This document shows positions 26,085-35,598 of a stretch of 64,000 nucleotides of DNA, piece by piece. Below the pieces are notes generated by a model. It was not told where the DNA came from. It worked only from the letters and a program-made list of their open reading frames with translations, and ran no database searches. Source of the stretch: G020348385 sp964538085 (lineage in GTDB: Bacteria > Acidobacteriota > Aminicenantia > Aminicenantales > Aminicenantaceae); assembly GCA_964538085.1 (NCBI GenBank), contig CAZIDF010000007.1:62001-126000 (forward strand), in the 5' to 3' direction. Both the position numbers and the translations under genes were made by a program. How positions within the stretch are numbered: the stretch's first letter is position 1; each line of letters opens with the position of its first letter.

Positions 26085-26516
26085 ATGAATTTTATCAAAA
26101 AAAGGAAAAATGAAGGATTCTCTTTAATCGAAGTGCTGGTTAGTATCGCTATCGTGGCGATCGCGCTGCTCGGACTGGCGCAGCTTTTCACCTACAGCGT
26201 GATGACCAATTCCCGGGCCGAGAGAATGTCGAGTGCGACTTTTCTAGCTCAGCAACAGATCGATTATCACAGAAACTTGACTTCCGACGAGCTGAATGTC
26301 TTGACCGCCGGAACAAACGACGAGCAGATCGATGTCAATCTCGACGGCACGATCGATTACCGCCGGTTGACCACGATCCAGATGTCCGGGGTTTTCTGGG
26401 AGATCCGGGTGCTCGTTTTTTCCTCCGAAGAGCTTAGCACAACCGTGGCCGACCTTATCGGAGATCCTCAGCAATATGGTGTCAAAGCGGACGTGAGCAC
26501 CATCATCAGCCGTTGA
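26085..26516 (+). CDS. pilV: Minor pilin PilV-like
   Basis: A 143-residue prepilin with cleavage site KNEG/FSLIEVLVSIAIVAIA and Glu at +5. GGAAG precedes the ATG. The small domain after the helix (AERMSSATFLAQQQIDYHRN) matches the PilV pattern. It starts 2 bp after the previous stop. As in other pili, it probably belongs to the tip complex that primes assembly. Confidence 0.82.
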   Translation: MNFIKKRKNEGFSLIEVLVSIAIVAIALLGLAQLFTYSVMTNSRAERMSSATFLAQQQIDYHRNLTSDELNVLTAGTNDEQIDVNLDGTIDYRRLTTIQMSGVFWEIRVLVFSSEELSTTVADLIGDPQQYGVKADVSTIISR

Positions 26517-26544
26517 TTCGAAAAATCATCAAATCGAGAGAGAA

Positions 26545-27669
26545 ATGAAAGAAAAAATATCGAAACAAAACGTCATGAGTTTGCCTAGATCCCGTTGCTC
26601 GGGCTTCACTCTTCTGGAATTGCTGGTGGGGAGCACGATTTTATTGATCGTTGTCCTGGCCACCTTGTCCTTGTACCGGACGAGCAACCAGATTGCGGTG
26701 GACCAGCAGCAGTACGCAGAATTGCAGCACGGCGTACGGTCGGGCATGTATCTTATCTCGAGGGATTCGCGGATGGCTGGCGTGGGATTGCCCGTCGAGT
26801 TTTTTGGGTTTGCTTTGGGGGGTGTGGATAACGAGACACAGGGAGGCATTGTCGAGCCGGACCGGCTGACCGTGATGGGGAATTTCGATGAACCCTTGAA
26901 TCTGGGAATTGATAATTATCAAGGATCCGCTGCCAACCTGGCGGTTATGGATTTCAGTTTTGAGGAATACCAATATCCTGATGAATTTTATGAAAATAAA
27001 ACGGTCCTCATACTTCCCAATCCCAGCTCAGGCTGCCTGTTAGGGGAAGTGAGGAACATCACCCATGTCACCCATGATGCATCGGGGACTAACGAAAAGC
27101 TGAATTTTTCGCCTGGTTTGTCTCCTGGAGTCAATCTCCCGGGTGGATTATCCGGGACCTGCTCCAGTTCCAATGACTATGATGGGGGTATGGTGACCTT
27201 CATCAATGTGAATGAATACTGGCTGGATGTCACCGGGAATTACCCGGGATTGACGGCCGGCACAAACGGGTATATAGGGAACGGGGAAGGAAATGTCCTT
27301 TACCTGACGATGAACGGGGTTCATTATCCCCTGGCCGACAATGTGGAGAACCTGCAATTCGAGTACAACGGGGATTTCGATGACGATGGTCTCCTGGATG
27401 GTTTCATCCCGTGGCAATCGACATGGACAAACGATATCACGATGATCAGCCGAGTCCGTCAGATCAAGATGTGGGTGTTGGGCCGGACAGAGAATCCCTT
27501 CGTGAGCGTCGGCGCGAACCCTCCGGCCAATCTCCATCTGTACAGAAGGCCCACCATCGCCAACAGCCCGGGTGAAGCCACTGACGACAAGCACAAAAGG
27601 TTTTTGCTCGAATCTACCGCCAATATCAGAAATTTATCTTTGAATATATACAACACAGGGAATCGATAA
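26545..27669 (+). CDS. pilW: Minor pilin PilW-like
   Basis: A 374-residue prepilin with an 18-residue leader ending CSG/FTLLELLVGSTILL and Glu at +5. The large C-terminal domain (about 60-374) is Gly/Asn rich with strands typical of PilW, including QQYAELQHGVRSGMYLISRD after the helix. It lies between PilV- and PilX-like genes. Confidence 0.82.
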   Translation: MKEKISKQNVMSLPRSRCSGFTLLELLVGSTILLIVVLATLSLYRTSNQIAVDQQQYAELQHGVRSGMYLISRDSRMAGVGLPVEFFGFALGGVDNETQGGIVEPDRLTVMGNFDEPLNLGIDNYQGSAANLAVMDFSFEEYQYPDEFYENKTVLILPNPSSGCLLGEVRNITHVTHDASGTNEKLNFSPGLSPGVNLPGGLSGTCSSSNDYDGGMVTFINVNEYWLDVTGNYPGLTAGTNGYIGNGEGNVLYLTMNGVHYPLADNVENLQFEYNGDFDDDGLLDGFIPWQSTWTNDITMISRVRQIKMWVLGRTENPFVSVGANPPANLHLYRRPTIANSPGEATDDKHKRFLLESTANIRNLSLNIYNTGNR

Positions 27670-27687
27670 AAAAGGAAAGTGAAAATT

Positions 27688-28242
27688 ATGAACAAAGGAT
27701 CGGGATTGATAGTCGTCATCCTCGTGATGGCATTTCTTGTGACAGTCGGGATCGCTGTGATCACCGTGACAAGCGTCGGTTCTCGGGTTGCAGGGAATAT
27801 CCGGTCTCAGCATCATGCTTTTAATGCAGCCGAAGCCGGGTTCGATGCCTCGTGGATCGCCATCGGGGATTCATTCATCGCCGAGGCCTGGACGAGCTTC
27901 GACAGCCATTATCTGGTGGATCCGACCGGTATCGATATGCCGATAGATGTCAATTATTTCCGGAAGTTGACAGACCAGGAATTGCTGAGCTTGCTGGATT
28001 CCAACGACGATGGGACGCCCGACTACAGCAATATTATCTATTTTAAGCAAGAATTTATCCCTGCCCAGGGAGGCGGGACCGATCCCCGCTATACCTACAC
28101 GTCATTTTTGATCGACGATGAACAGGGCAGCGGTGTTTCCGATCCCGGCGACGCTCTTCTCGTTTGTATAGGAACGGCCGGGACCGGATCAACGATGACG
28201 ACATCCCGGATCGAAGTCCTATTGGCCGTAGAACTCAATTGA
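27688..28242 (+). CDS. pilX: Minor pilin PilX-like
   Basis: 184 residues from ATG 27688, which has GGAAAG 8 nt upstream; a GTG at 27679 is less likely. The start MNKGSGLIVVILVMAFLVTV followed by AGNIRSQHHAFNAAEAGFDA is the PilX N-terminal signature. There is no Glu at +5, as is common in this family. It probably forms the minor-pilin tip with PilV, PilW and PilY1. Confidence 0.82.
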   Translation: MNKGSGLIVVILVMAFLVTVGIAVITVTSVGSRVAGNIRSQHHAFNAAEAGFDASWIAIGDSFIAEAWTSFDSHYLVDPTGIDMPIDVNYFRKLTDQELLSLLDSNDDGTPDYSNIIYFKQEFIPAQGGGTDPRYTYTSFLIDDEQGSGVSDPGDALLVCIGTAGTGSTMTTSRIEVLLAVELN

Positions 28243-28299
28243 TGAATTTTCACAGGTTTAGAAAAGGAAGATTAAAATAGAGAAAAGGAAGAGGGGAAA

Positions 28300-31200
28300 A
28301 TGACAAAAAAAACAAAAATTAAATTATGGATCCTCCCATTAGCCGTGATCATCGCTTTCATTGCCATACATCTTAGGGCTCAGCAACAGTGCAATGAATA
28401 CACAGGAACCTATACAGAGGATTTCAGCACGCTCACGTACAAAGATCATGCGTGGTCTTCGGTCCGGAATTGGACCCCCGCGCCGATCACGCTGAACTAT
28501 CTGGGAGCGAACTTCGATGTCGTCGAGCCTTCAGGTATGGGGGCGAGGATTTATGTGTGCGATTCCGGCGACTTCGACGGGGATGGAAGGCCGGATTTGA
28601 TCGGGTTGGATATCACCACCGACCCGGACAACCGGTTGATCCTGATAAGGAATCACTATACGGACCTTGACGGAGATGGAGTCGACGACGATGGGATCGT
28701 GTTTTTGATCGACGAGACAGAAGTGTATGAGCAGGGTACCCACCTCGATTGCGGCCCGGCATCCATCACGACCGGCGATTACAACGGGGATGGCCTTCTG
28801 GATTTTTTCTTTTACAAAAATCTGAACGACGAATTCCATTATACGCAGTTTTTAGCGACCATGTACATCAACATCGGCACAGCGACAGACCCGGATTTTG
28901 CCACCTTTGATATGGCGCCGAGCCTGGATTTCACCAGTGCCTTCATGAGCGCTGGGATTTACGCCAACTGGGCCGCCGATCACTTGGCCTCGGTCGATAT
29001 CGACGGGGACATGGATGTGGATCTTCTCGTCATTAGCGAGGACAAGATATTTCTTGTCAGGAACCCGGGCCCGAGTGATTTTGACCTGAGCAACTTCACC
29101 ATAACCGAGCTGGCCTATGATCAGAACACAGGTTTTACAGACCCAACTCGGGGGGGATCATCGGTCGATGCCGGGGATTTCGATAAAGATGGCGATATCG
29201 ATGTGATCGGCGCCACGGTGATGGATGTCGACCACATCGTCTATTACGAAAATGACGGAACCGGCAATTTCACCTACAGTGAAATCCCCATCCCGGTTCC
29301 GGAGTGTACCGGGACGGTCGCCACGGTCGTTGCGGATTTCAACAATGACGGGTGGATGGATATATTCGCGGCCAACGACCGCTGGAACGCGGGCAACGAG
29401 GCCCACATGTACTTTTGGAAAAATCTGGGATTGGTGGAAACCTCTCCTGGAGTTTTTGAGCCGGATTTTCAATTCCGGTGTTTGAACAATTGCCAGCCTA
29501 TTCTGCCCGATCCCCATGACGTGGACATGAGCGCCATGGTGGACTACGACATGGATGGCGATGTCGATGTGGTGTTGGCCGATGCCAACCATTCGGGTGA
29601 TTATTACCTGATCCGGAACGATCTGGCCGGTGTGTATGCCCTGAATGGGGAGGCCCGGTCTCTCGATGTGTCAGGAGGCCTCGATCAGCAGCAGTATGCT
29701 GTCACACGCGTTCGGATGACTGACATCGAGCAAAGGGTCGAGGGCGGTTCAAGCCAAGGCCTTTCTGTCGAGTTTTATGTTTCCAACAACGGCCAAGATT
29801 GGGAGCTGTACACCACTTTTTTGGAAAGCGATATTCGGAATCAGACAGACCTGCCCTGGCATACCTTCAATCATTACGGAGCCCGCTTGTACTGGAAGGC
29901 TCTCCTGTTTGCGGAAGAAGACATGATGGCCGAATACGAAGACGCTTCGTTCGAAACGCCGGAGGTCTACGAAGTGAGTTGGGAATTCGTGTACGTGGAC
30001 AGAAGAGAATATTCCCGGACGACAGTGGCTGTAACGACTGTCGATAATAGCGGGACTCCGATGAAACTGGTCATCGGCGGCTCCTTTTATTTCCCCGGCT
30101 GGCAGGGACACTTGCGGGCATACAATGTGACAAACACATCTTCCGCTTCCACCTCGGATTCCATTCTCCGTACAGTCACGACCTCGGATTTGTCCGACGC
30201 GTCGGGAAGGGATGTCAACGTCGATATAGCGGGTGTGACGATCGAATGGGATGCCGGAGAGTTGTTGGATACCCGTGCCGCAGGAACGCGGACGATCTAT
30301 ACGGCCCTACCCGGGGTTTCCGGTCTTGGAAGGGCGGATTTCACCGCATCCAATGTGGCCACACTCGGGCCGATCCTCCAAGACGTGAACAATGATAACA
30401 CAGGCCTGATCAATTTTGTCAGAGGCGAGGGACGCTTCTGGAAACTGGGAGACATCGATCATTCCCAATTGGTCGTTGTCGGTCCTCCGGACGGATCCGC
30501 CGGGCTCAAAGGAGCCGGGTATGATGCCTTTCTCACGGCGAATCAAAACAGACTGAAAGTCATCTGTGTAGGCGCCAATGACGGGATGATTCACTGTTTT
30601 AGCGCCCTCACCGGGGAAGAGATCTGGGGTTTTGTTCCCTACAACCTTCTTCCTAAGTTGAAGAACATGTGGGCCGTGGATGCAGCGACCGGCGATCGCT
30701 ATTTCTCTAGGGATGTCTATGTGGATGGCAGCCCGGTCGTCGAGGATGTCTATATCGATCCCGATGGCGGGGGAAGAGAATGGCGGACGGTTCTGATCTG
30801 TGGCCAGGGGCCTGGCTCGGGCAGTTCCATCGCCGGTGGGTTGAACTATTATTTTGCCCTGGATGTCACCGACCCGTATGATCCTCAGCCTCTTTGGGAA
30901 TTTACCGATCCGACCATGGGAGAGACCTGGTCCATCCCCACGGTTGGAAAAATAGTGAATGAAGGGGATGATTCCTTCACGGCTTTTGTCGGTTCGGGTT
31001 ACGACAATGACACCGGCAGCACAGTCGGAAATTATTTCTACGCAGTGGACATCGAAACAGGGACGAATTTCTGGAATTATGAGACATCGGAAGTGGATAC
31101 CTCGGGAAGTTATCCCAATATCCAGAACACCATCCCCGGTTCTCCCTCTTCGATCGATGTGAATCAAGATGGCTTTCTTGACCGGGTATACTTCGCCGAC

Positions 31201-31917
31201 CTGGATGGACGGGTGTACCGTTTGGATGCGAGCACCGAGTACCATAGGCAGAATAGCAATCAAACGACATGGGATAATATCGTCGAATCCATCTATGAAG
31301 ATGCCAATAATTATCCGATCATAACCAAACCGGAAGCTTGGGCAAACCCTACCCTGGCGGCCTCTACTCCGCGTGTCTTTTTCGGGACAGGAGGAGACGA
31401 TGCTGCCCCGAGCGATACCACCTATTCATTCATAGCCCTTCTGGATGATATGAGCAATCCAGAGGTGGAATGGTTCATGGGAGATGCTGCCCTTCTCAAC
31501 CTCGATGCGGCTCTGGATATGGGCGATCTGGATGTCGGGGCAAAAGTATGGTCCGATCCAGTTGTGGCCAACTACATCGCTTATTTTAGTACCCTGACCT
31601 TGAGCATCGAAGCCGTAGATCCTTGCGTGAATCTCGAGGGTGCCGGCAAGCTGTACGGACGTTTCATCCAGTCGCTGGCCGGAAGCGCAGTCGGGGGATC
31701 GGCTTTTCGCGATGCATCGGGAACACTTCAGAGTCTCGATCTTGCGTCCAAGACAAGATCTGCCGTGACCCTGGGTGATAGAACAGCTGTGCCTGGACAA
31801 GACAAGAGAGAAGTCTATATTCAGGAGTACGATTCCACGATCCAGAAACTCGAGCAGCCGGTGGGTTCAGTCCTCATAATCAAATCTTGGAGAGAGATTT
31901 ATAAGGTCATCCGTTAG
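28300..31917 (+). CDS. pilY1: PilY1-like pilus tip adhesin/assembly protein with FG-GAP repeats
   Basis: A 1205-residue exported protein with a signal peptide (about 1-27). The N-terminal half (about 80-450) carries at least six FG-GAP/VCBS-type Ca-binding repeats, e.g. GDFDGDGRPDLIG, GDYNGDGLLDFF, VDIDGDMDVDLLV, GDFDKDGDIDVIG. The C-terminal half is the PilY1 beta-propeller (VGANDGMIHCFSALTGEEIW near 760), with a Ca-binding loop DVNQDGFLD at 953-961 that resembles the regulatory site of PilY1. Last gene of the sigma-54 operon. The FG-GAP front end, in place of a von Willebrand A domain, is notable. Confidence 0.88.
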   Translation: MTKKTKIKLWILPLAVIIAFIAIHLRAQQQCNEYTGTYTEDFSTLTYKDHAWSSVRNWTPAPITLNYLGANFDVVEPSGMGARIYVCDSGDFDGDGRPDLIGLDITTDPDNRLILIRNHYTDLDGDGVDDDGIVFLIDETEVYEQGTHLDCGPASITTGDYNGDGLLDFFFYKNLNDEFHYTQFLATMYINIGTATDPDFATFDMAPSLDFTSAFMSAGIYANWAADHLASVDIDGDMDVDLLVISEDKIFLVRNPGPSDFDLSNFTITELAYDQNTGFTDPTRGGSSVDAGDFDKDGDIDVIGATVMDVDHIVYYENDGTGNFTYSEIPIPVPECTGTVATVVADFNNDGWMDIFAANDRWNAGNEAHMYFWKNLGLVETSPGVFEPDFQFRCLNNCQPILPDPHDVDMSAMVDYDMDGDVDVVLADANHSGDYYLIRNDLAGVYALNGEARSLDVSGGLDQQQYAVTRVRMTDIEQRVEGGSSQGLSVEFYVSNNGQDWELYTTFLESDIRNQTDLPWHTFNHYGARLYWKALLFAEEDMMAEYEDASFETPEVYEVSWEFVYVDRREYSRTTVAVTTVDNSGTPMKLVIGGSFYFPGWQGHLRAYNVTNTSSASTSDSILRTVTTSDLSDASGRDVNVDIAGVTIEWDAGELLDTRAAGTRTIYTALPGVSGLGRADFTASNVATLGPILQDVNNDNTGLINFVRGEGRFWKLGDIDHSQLVVVGPPDGSAGLKGAGYDAFLTANQNRLKVICVGANDGMIHCFSALTGEEIWGFVPYNLLPKLKNMWAVDAATGDRYFSRDVYVDGSPVVEDVYIDPDGGGREWRTVLICGQGPGSGSSIAGGLNYYFALDVTDPYDPQPLWEFTDPTMGETWSIPTVGKIVNEGDDSFTAFVGSGYDNDTGSTVGNYFYAVDIETGTNFWNYETSEVDTSGSYPNIQNTIPGSPSSIDVNQDGFLDRVYFADLDGRVYRLDASTEYHRQNSNQTTWDNIVESIYEDANNYPIITKPEAWANPTLAASTPRVFFGTGGDDAAPSDTTYSFIALLDDMSNPEVEWFMGDAALLNLDAALDMGDLDVGAKVWSDPVVANYIAYFSTLTLSIEAVDPCVNLEGAGKLYGRFIQSLAGSAVGGSAFRDASGTLQSLDLASKTRSAVTLGDRTAVPGQDKREVYIQEYDSTIQKLEQPVGSVLIIKSWREIYKVIR

Positions 31918-31925
31918 GCTCGCGG

Positions 31926-32699
31926 CTATGGCCCACGAAATAGGCCTAGATAGGCCTGAATGATCGGGTCTCCCCAAATCAGCGCGAAATAAGCGGCCGG
32001 GGCCAAAAAAGTGCCAAAAGGCAAGGAATACTGAAGGTCTTTTTTTCGGAAGAAGATAATAAATACACCGACGATAGCCCCCACGAAGGAGGCCAGGATG
32101 AGGGTGAAAAAGGTCAACCTCAATCCCAAATAAGCCCCGATCAAAAGCATCATCGTCACATCTCCCATGCCGAGCCCTTCTTTTTTTCGCAGCAGATAAT
32201 AAGTTCCGTAGATAAAAAGCAGGAAGCCGGCCCCTGCAATGGCTCCGATCAAAGCTTGCCTCAGGTCCAGATCCAAACGGAAGGGAGCATAAACTAAAGC
32301 GAGGACCAAGCCCGGTAGGGTGATCTCATCCGGCAGGATCTGGTGATAAAAATCGATAAATCCCAAAACGATCATCGCGCTGGCAAAAAGACAGGTTGCA
32401 AAGAAAAAAAAGCTCAGAGAGTATTTCTGGAAAATGAGCAAAAAACTCAGTGGCGTGAGAATTTCGACAAGCAAAGTAGAAAAGGGTATTCTAACACCGC
32501 ATGCTCTGCATTTTCCCCGGAGAATCACATAGGAAAAAACAGGGATATTGTCAAAGAATTTTATCTTTTTGTTACACCCGGGACAGAAGGAGGGAGGTCT
32601 CAACAGGCTCATCCCCAGCGGCAGCCGGAAAATGACAACATTGAGAAAACTTCCCCATGCGAGGCCGAAAAGCACGATGATGATTATCTTTTCCACCAT
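31926..32699 (-). CDS. pilD: Prepilin peptidase/N-methyltransferase
   Basis: A 257-residue polytopic A24 peptidase that cleaves and N-methylates prepilins. Zinc cysteines Cys39, Cys42, Cys64 and Cys67 occur in the N-terminal loop. The two Asp motifs are IDFYHQILPD (Asp116) and GMGD (Asp180), within seven to eight hydrophobic segments. It is last in a minus-strand operon with an ABC-2 transporter and a TPR protein, overlapping the latter by 16 bp, and it converges on pilY1. It should process all the minor pilins here. Confidence 0.94.
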   Translation of the reverse strand: MVEKIIIIVLFGLAWGSFLNVVIFRLPLGMSLLRPPSFCPGCNKKIKFFDNIPVFSYVILRGKCRACGVRIPFSTLLVEILTPLSFLLIFQKYSLSFFFFATCLFASAMIVLGFIDFYHQILPDEITLPGLVLALVYAPFRLDLDLRQALIGAIAGAGFLLFIYGTYYLLRKKEGLGMGDVTMMLLIGAYLGLRLTFFTLILASFVGAIVGVFIIFFRKKDLQYSLPFGTFLAPAAYFALIWGDPIIQAYLGLFRGP

Positions 32700-33520
32700 T
32701 TCAAAGGAGAATCGACTATCCCGGTTTCTGGATCGTAGATGTAATCCCTCTCATCCAGATCTTTGGGGATAGAATCTAAGATCCCTGCGCTTTTAAGTTG
32801 ATCCAAATTGTCCGGAAGACTTCCTTTTATTTTTTTGTATTTTTCGATGGCATCCTTCAGCTCTGCAAGATCCATGGCCGTCCTCACTTGGTACATATGA
32901 TTGAATGCGATTTTTTTTATCCGCTCGTCGTCGCTTGTCTGATAGACTTCCAGCCAGTTTTCCCAAGCTGTCCGGAAATCCGTTCCTTTGTAGGCGGCAT
33001 CGGCGTACAGCCTTTGAGCGATAGCCGGTGCCCCTTCGATGGCCATGGTCTTTTTGTAATATTGCCGGGCCAAATCATAATCTTTCAGGTTTATGGCTGC
33101 GTAGTGCCCGGCTTGGTAGGGGAAGATCCACTGGTCGGGATTTTTTTCCAAACCCCGGTCGAGCACTTTGAATGCCAAGTAGGGATCTCTCGCTTCGTAA
33201 ACGGCGATGATGGCGCCCACTTCGTAGGGATCGAGATAGCGTGGATCGAGCTCGGCGATGATGGAAAAAATGTGATCCAGATGATCGTATCTTTCAGCGA
33301 TGTTGTGATCGCCGTAATACTGGATGGCCCAGATATAGACCAAATCGGCCATGAGTGAGGAATACCCGAAAGTGGCATGTTTCAAATATTTTCCCGATGG
33401 GATGTAAATGAGGGAAGCCCCCGGGATGTTCGATCGGGGGATTTTGTCCGCGATCGATTTGACTCCCATAAAAAGTCCACAGCTTAGCACCAGGAGGAGG
33501 ATGAGGAGACCTTTTCTCAT
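32684..33520 (-). CDS. TPR-like exported/membrane-anchored protein in the pilD operon
   Basis: 278 residues with a signal anchor (about 1-22), followed by helical repeats (about 60-215, e.g. DPYLAFKVLDRGLEKNPDQW and DYDLARQYYKKTMAIEG) that look like degenerate TPRs. The last 60 residues (LPDNLDQLKSAGILDSIPKD, then YIYDPETG) resemble the C-terminal part of GspG-like proteins. I do not know a named family. Gene order ATPase-permease-this-pilD recalls pilGHI-pilD of Myxococcus, where pilG is an accessory factor for pilus export. Confidence 0.7.
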   Translation of the reverse strand: MRKGLLILLLVLSCGLFMGVKSIADKIPRSNIPGASLIYIPSGKYLKHATFGYSSLMADLVYIWAIQYYGDHNIAERYDHLDHIFSIIAELDPRYLDPYEVGAIIAVYEARDPYLAFKVLDRGLEKNPDQWIFPYQAGHYAAINLKDYDLARQYYKKTMAIEGAPAIAQRLYADAAYKGTDFRTAWENWLEVYQTSDDERIKKIAFNHMYQVRTAMDLAELKDAIEKYKKIKGSLPDNLDQLKSAGILDSIPKDLDERDYIYDPETGIVDSPLKWWKR

Positions 33521-33525
33521 GATCT

Positions 33526-34290
33526 TCAGATAAAATCTCTTCGGCGGAAAACGATCATGGCTAGAGCCAGGATGAACACCGTGTAGAAGAGGCCGTACAA
33601 AGAAGAATAGATAAAAACCTTCGGGGGGATCGGAAGATGATGGACGACTTCTGTCTTAAAGTTGAAATTTTCCAGGTCGGGAATTACAAGGTAAAAAAAT
33701 CGGGCTACTGTCTTGACCCCACCCTGAGGCATTTTGTTCACGAGTGTTTCCAGTCCCCAAGAAAGATGCCCTATCAGGTAAAATGCCAGAGAAAAAAGCG
33801 TGCTCAGGATCGGGGTGGAGAAACAGGAAAACAACATGGCTACAGCCGTGATGAGACAGAGCTCCATGAAGATAAACAGGATGGCGATAAAAAAAGATCC
33901 TTCGACCGGATAGTTGTGCAGAAGGATGAGAATGAGGAAGATCACGGTCATCAAGGCGAGCATAATAAAAAGGGTCAACAAGAGTCCCAGGTATTTTCCC
34001 AACAGAAATTGATAACGCTGGATGGGTTTGGATAGAAGAGTGTATAGGGTCCTCTTGTCGATCTCTTTGTACACAAGACCGGTTCCGATCATAATCGCCA
34101 TCAACGCGCCGAAGAGGGAGAGAGAAGCCAGCCCCACATCCGTGATGATCTTGGCTCGATCTCCCACCGTCAGGAGTGCCAACAACCGGGAGAATATGAT
34201 ACAGACAGAGGCGAAGAAGAGGAGCAAGTAAAGGATGCGGTCTCGAATGGCTTCTTTAAATGTATTGAGAGCGATCGCCAATATTTTCAT
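33526..34290 (-). CDS. ABC-2 type transporter permease
   Basis: 254 residues with six hydrophobic segments and a typical ABC-2 start (ILAIALNTFKEAIRDRILY). GTGLVYKEIDKRTLYTLLSKPI is the conserved coupling region of NosY/PilI-like permeases. It overlaps the ATPase gene at ATGA, so the two form one transporter. Its place before the TPR gene and pilD suggests a pilus-export role by analogy to Myxococcus PilI, but the substrate is unknown. Confidence 0.85.
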   Translation of the reverse strand: MKILAIALNTFKEAIRDRILYLLLFFASVCIIFSRLLALLTVGDRAKIITDVGLASLSLFGALMAIMIGTGLVYKEIDKRTLYTLLSKPIQRYQFLLGKYLGLLLTLFIMLALMTVIFLILILLHNYPVEGSFFIAILFIFMELCLITAVAMLFSCFSTPILSTLFSLAFYLIGHLSWGLETLVNKMPQGGVKTVARFFYLVIPDLENFNFKTEVVHHLPIPPKVFIYSSLYGLFYTVFILALAMIVFRRRDFI

Positions 34291-35204
34291 TTTTGCCTTA
34301 CCGCTCCGACAAAGAGATCTTCCAGTGTCTCCGTTCTCGGAATGAGCGAATGAACCCTTCCCTTTTTTTCCAGGATCAATTGGAGGACAGATGCAATTTT
34401 TTCCTCCTCGAATACTTTGAGCAAGACCCTGTCTCCTTGCGCAGAGTAGCGCTCTCCAAGGTCTCCGAGATCTTCGGACCCAATCCCAGAGATCGTGATC
34501 TCCGTGACCTGGACCTTCTCTGATACCAGATCTTGCAGGGGGCCTTGATTGACGACATGTCCCTCCACCAAAATAGCCACTCTATCGCAGATCATCTCGA
34601 TATCTTGGAGGATATGGGAGGAGAGGAAAACGGTTTTTCCTTCTTCTTTGAGCCGTACGATAACATCCCGGATATCTTTGCGCCCTAATGGATCCAGCCC
34701 ACCCAACGGTTCATCCAAAAAAACGAGGGAGGGCTCGTTGATCAAGGCTTGGGCCAGGCCGATCCTTTGGAGCATCCCCCGCGAGAATTTTCTGAGCTGG
34801 AGGTTAGCTGCGTGTTCAAGACCCACCATCCTGAGCAAGGTTGTGATCTGAGTTTTTTTCCGCTCTTTTTTTGCCGCCGTGAGGTCGCAATAGAAGCTCA
34901 GGAATTCTGTTGCCGAAAGATAGTCGTAAAAATAGGGGTTTTCAGGGAGAAAACCGATTTTTTCCTTTGCCTGCATGGAAAGGTTGGATTGCCCGAAAAT
35001 CTCGATATTTCCTTTGTCCGGGAAAATGAGGCCGAGCACGCATTTGAGGGTGGTGGTCTTTCCCGCTCCGTTTGGGCCGAGGTAGCCAAATATCTCTCCC
35101 GCTTTGACTTCCAAAGAGATGCCGTCGAGGATCTTTTTTTCTTTGGGGATAAATCCTGTCTTGAATGATTTGTGAAGGTCTTCGATTTGCAGTACAGTGT
35201 CCAT
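34287..35204 (-). CDS. ABC transporter ATP-binding protein
   Basis: 305 residues from ATG 35204; the frame reaches a TTG at 35237, which is less likely. Walker A is GPNGAGKTTTLK, the signature is KFSRGMLQRIGLAQAL, Walker B is PSLVFLDEPLGGLDP, and the switch is SSHILQDIEMICDR. The C-terminal extension is the DUF4162-like part of ABC-2 ATPases. It is the first gene of the operon with permease, TPR protein and pilD. Candidate counterpart of Myxococcus PilH by position. Confidence 0.9.
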   Translation of the reverse strand: MDTVLQIEDLHKSFKTGFIPKEKKILDGISLEVKAGEIFGYLGPNGAGKTTTLKCVLGLIFPDKGNIEIFGQSNLSMQAKEKIGFLPENPYFYDYLSATEFLSFYCDLTAAKKERKKTQITTLLRMVGLEHAANLQLRKFSRGMLQRIGLAQALINEPSLVFLDEPLGGLDPLGRKDIRDVIVRLKEEGKTVFLSSHILQDIEMICDRVAILVEGHVVNQGPLQDLVSEKVQVTEITISGIGSEDLGDLGERYSAQGDRVLLKVFEEEKIASVLQLILEKKGRVHSLIPRTETLEDLFVGAVRQK

Positions 35205-35253
35205 GAAATCTTTTTTATTATAATACAAAAGTGACAAATTTCAAGATGTCATC

Positions 35254-35568
35254 GGAAGCATCCCTATTTCCATGATACATAAGCCGCTTTTGGGAATGGC
35301 TTTGCTCCCGTGAAGATTTTTGCCGCCTTTCCTTTACCGTCCTTCTCGGCGGCGCTGAACTCCGCACCTTAAAACCCATCTCTGTTCCTACATTCCCTGT
35401 TCCAGTGCTTGCCCAGGTCTTCCACTCTTTAATCCTTCCGTGCTCAATACAGCATCGCCGTCTGACTGTGTCAGATACCCTCGAAGGCCGGCAGGAATGC
35501 CGGAATCTTCAATGATCGCTTCATCCATTTCCAAAAGCAACACATATCTTGGGAATAAAAATGCGTCC
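35254..35568. repeat. Foldback repeat copy 2 with terminal inverted repeats (MITE-like)
   Basis: Homologous to 24831-25155. Ends are GGAAGCATCCCTATTTCC (35254-35271) and the more degenerate GGGAATAAAAATGCGTCC (35551-35568). A perfect 14-bp stem forms between 35286-35299 and 35525-35538. The central hairpin TCTGAC-TGT-GTCAGA (35461-35475) keeps the pairing of copy 1 despite changed bases. It sits between the ABC ATPase start and a broken flavin reductase gene. Confidence 0.8.
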
Positions 35569-35598
35569 AATGGTATCGCTCTGATTGAGAAAAACGCT

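Noticed and set aside
35388..35570. 60-codon minus-strand frame inside foldback copy 2, with a similar peptide readable in copy 1
   Set aside because: The peptides share a stretch like IEDxxIPxxLRGxLT, but copy 1 stops after about 35 codons and neither has a clear ribosome site. The similarity follows from the DNA repeat.
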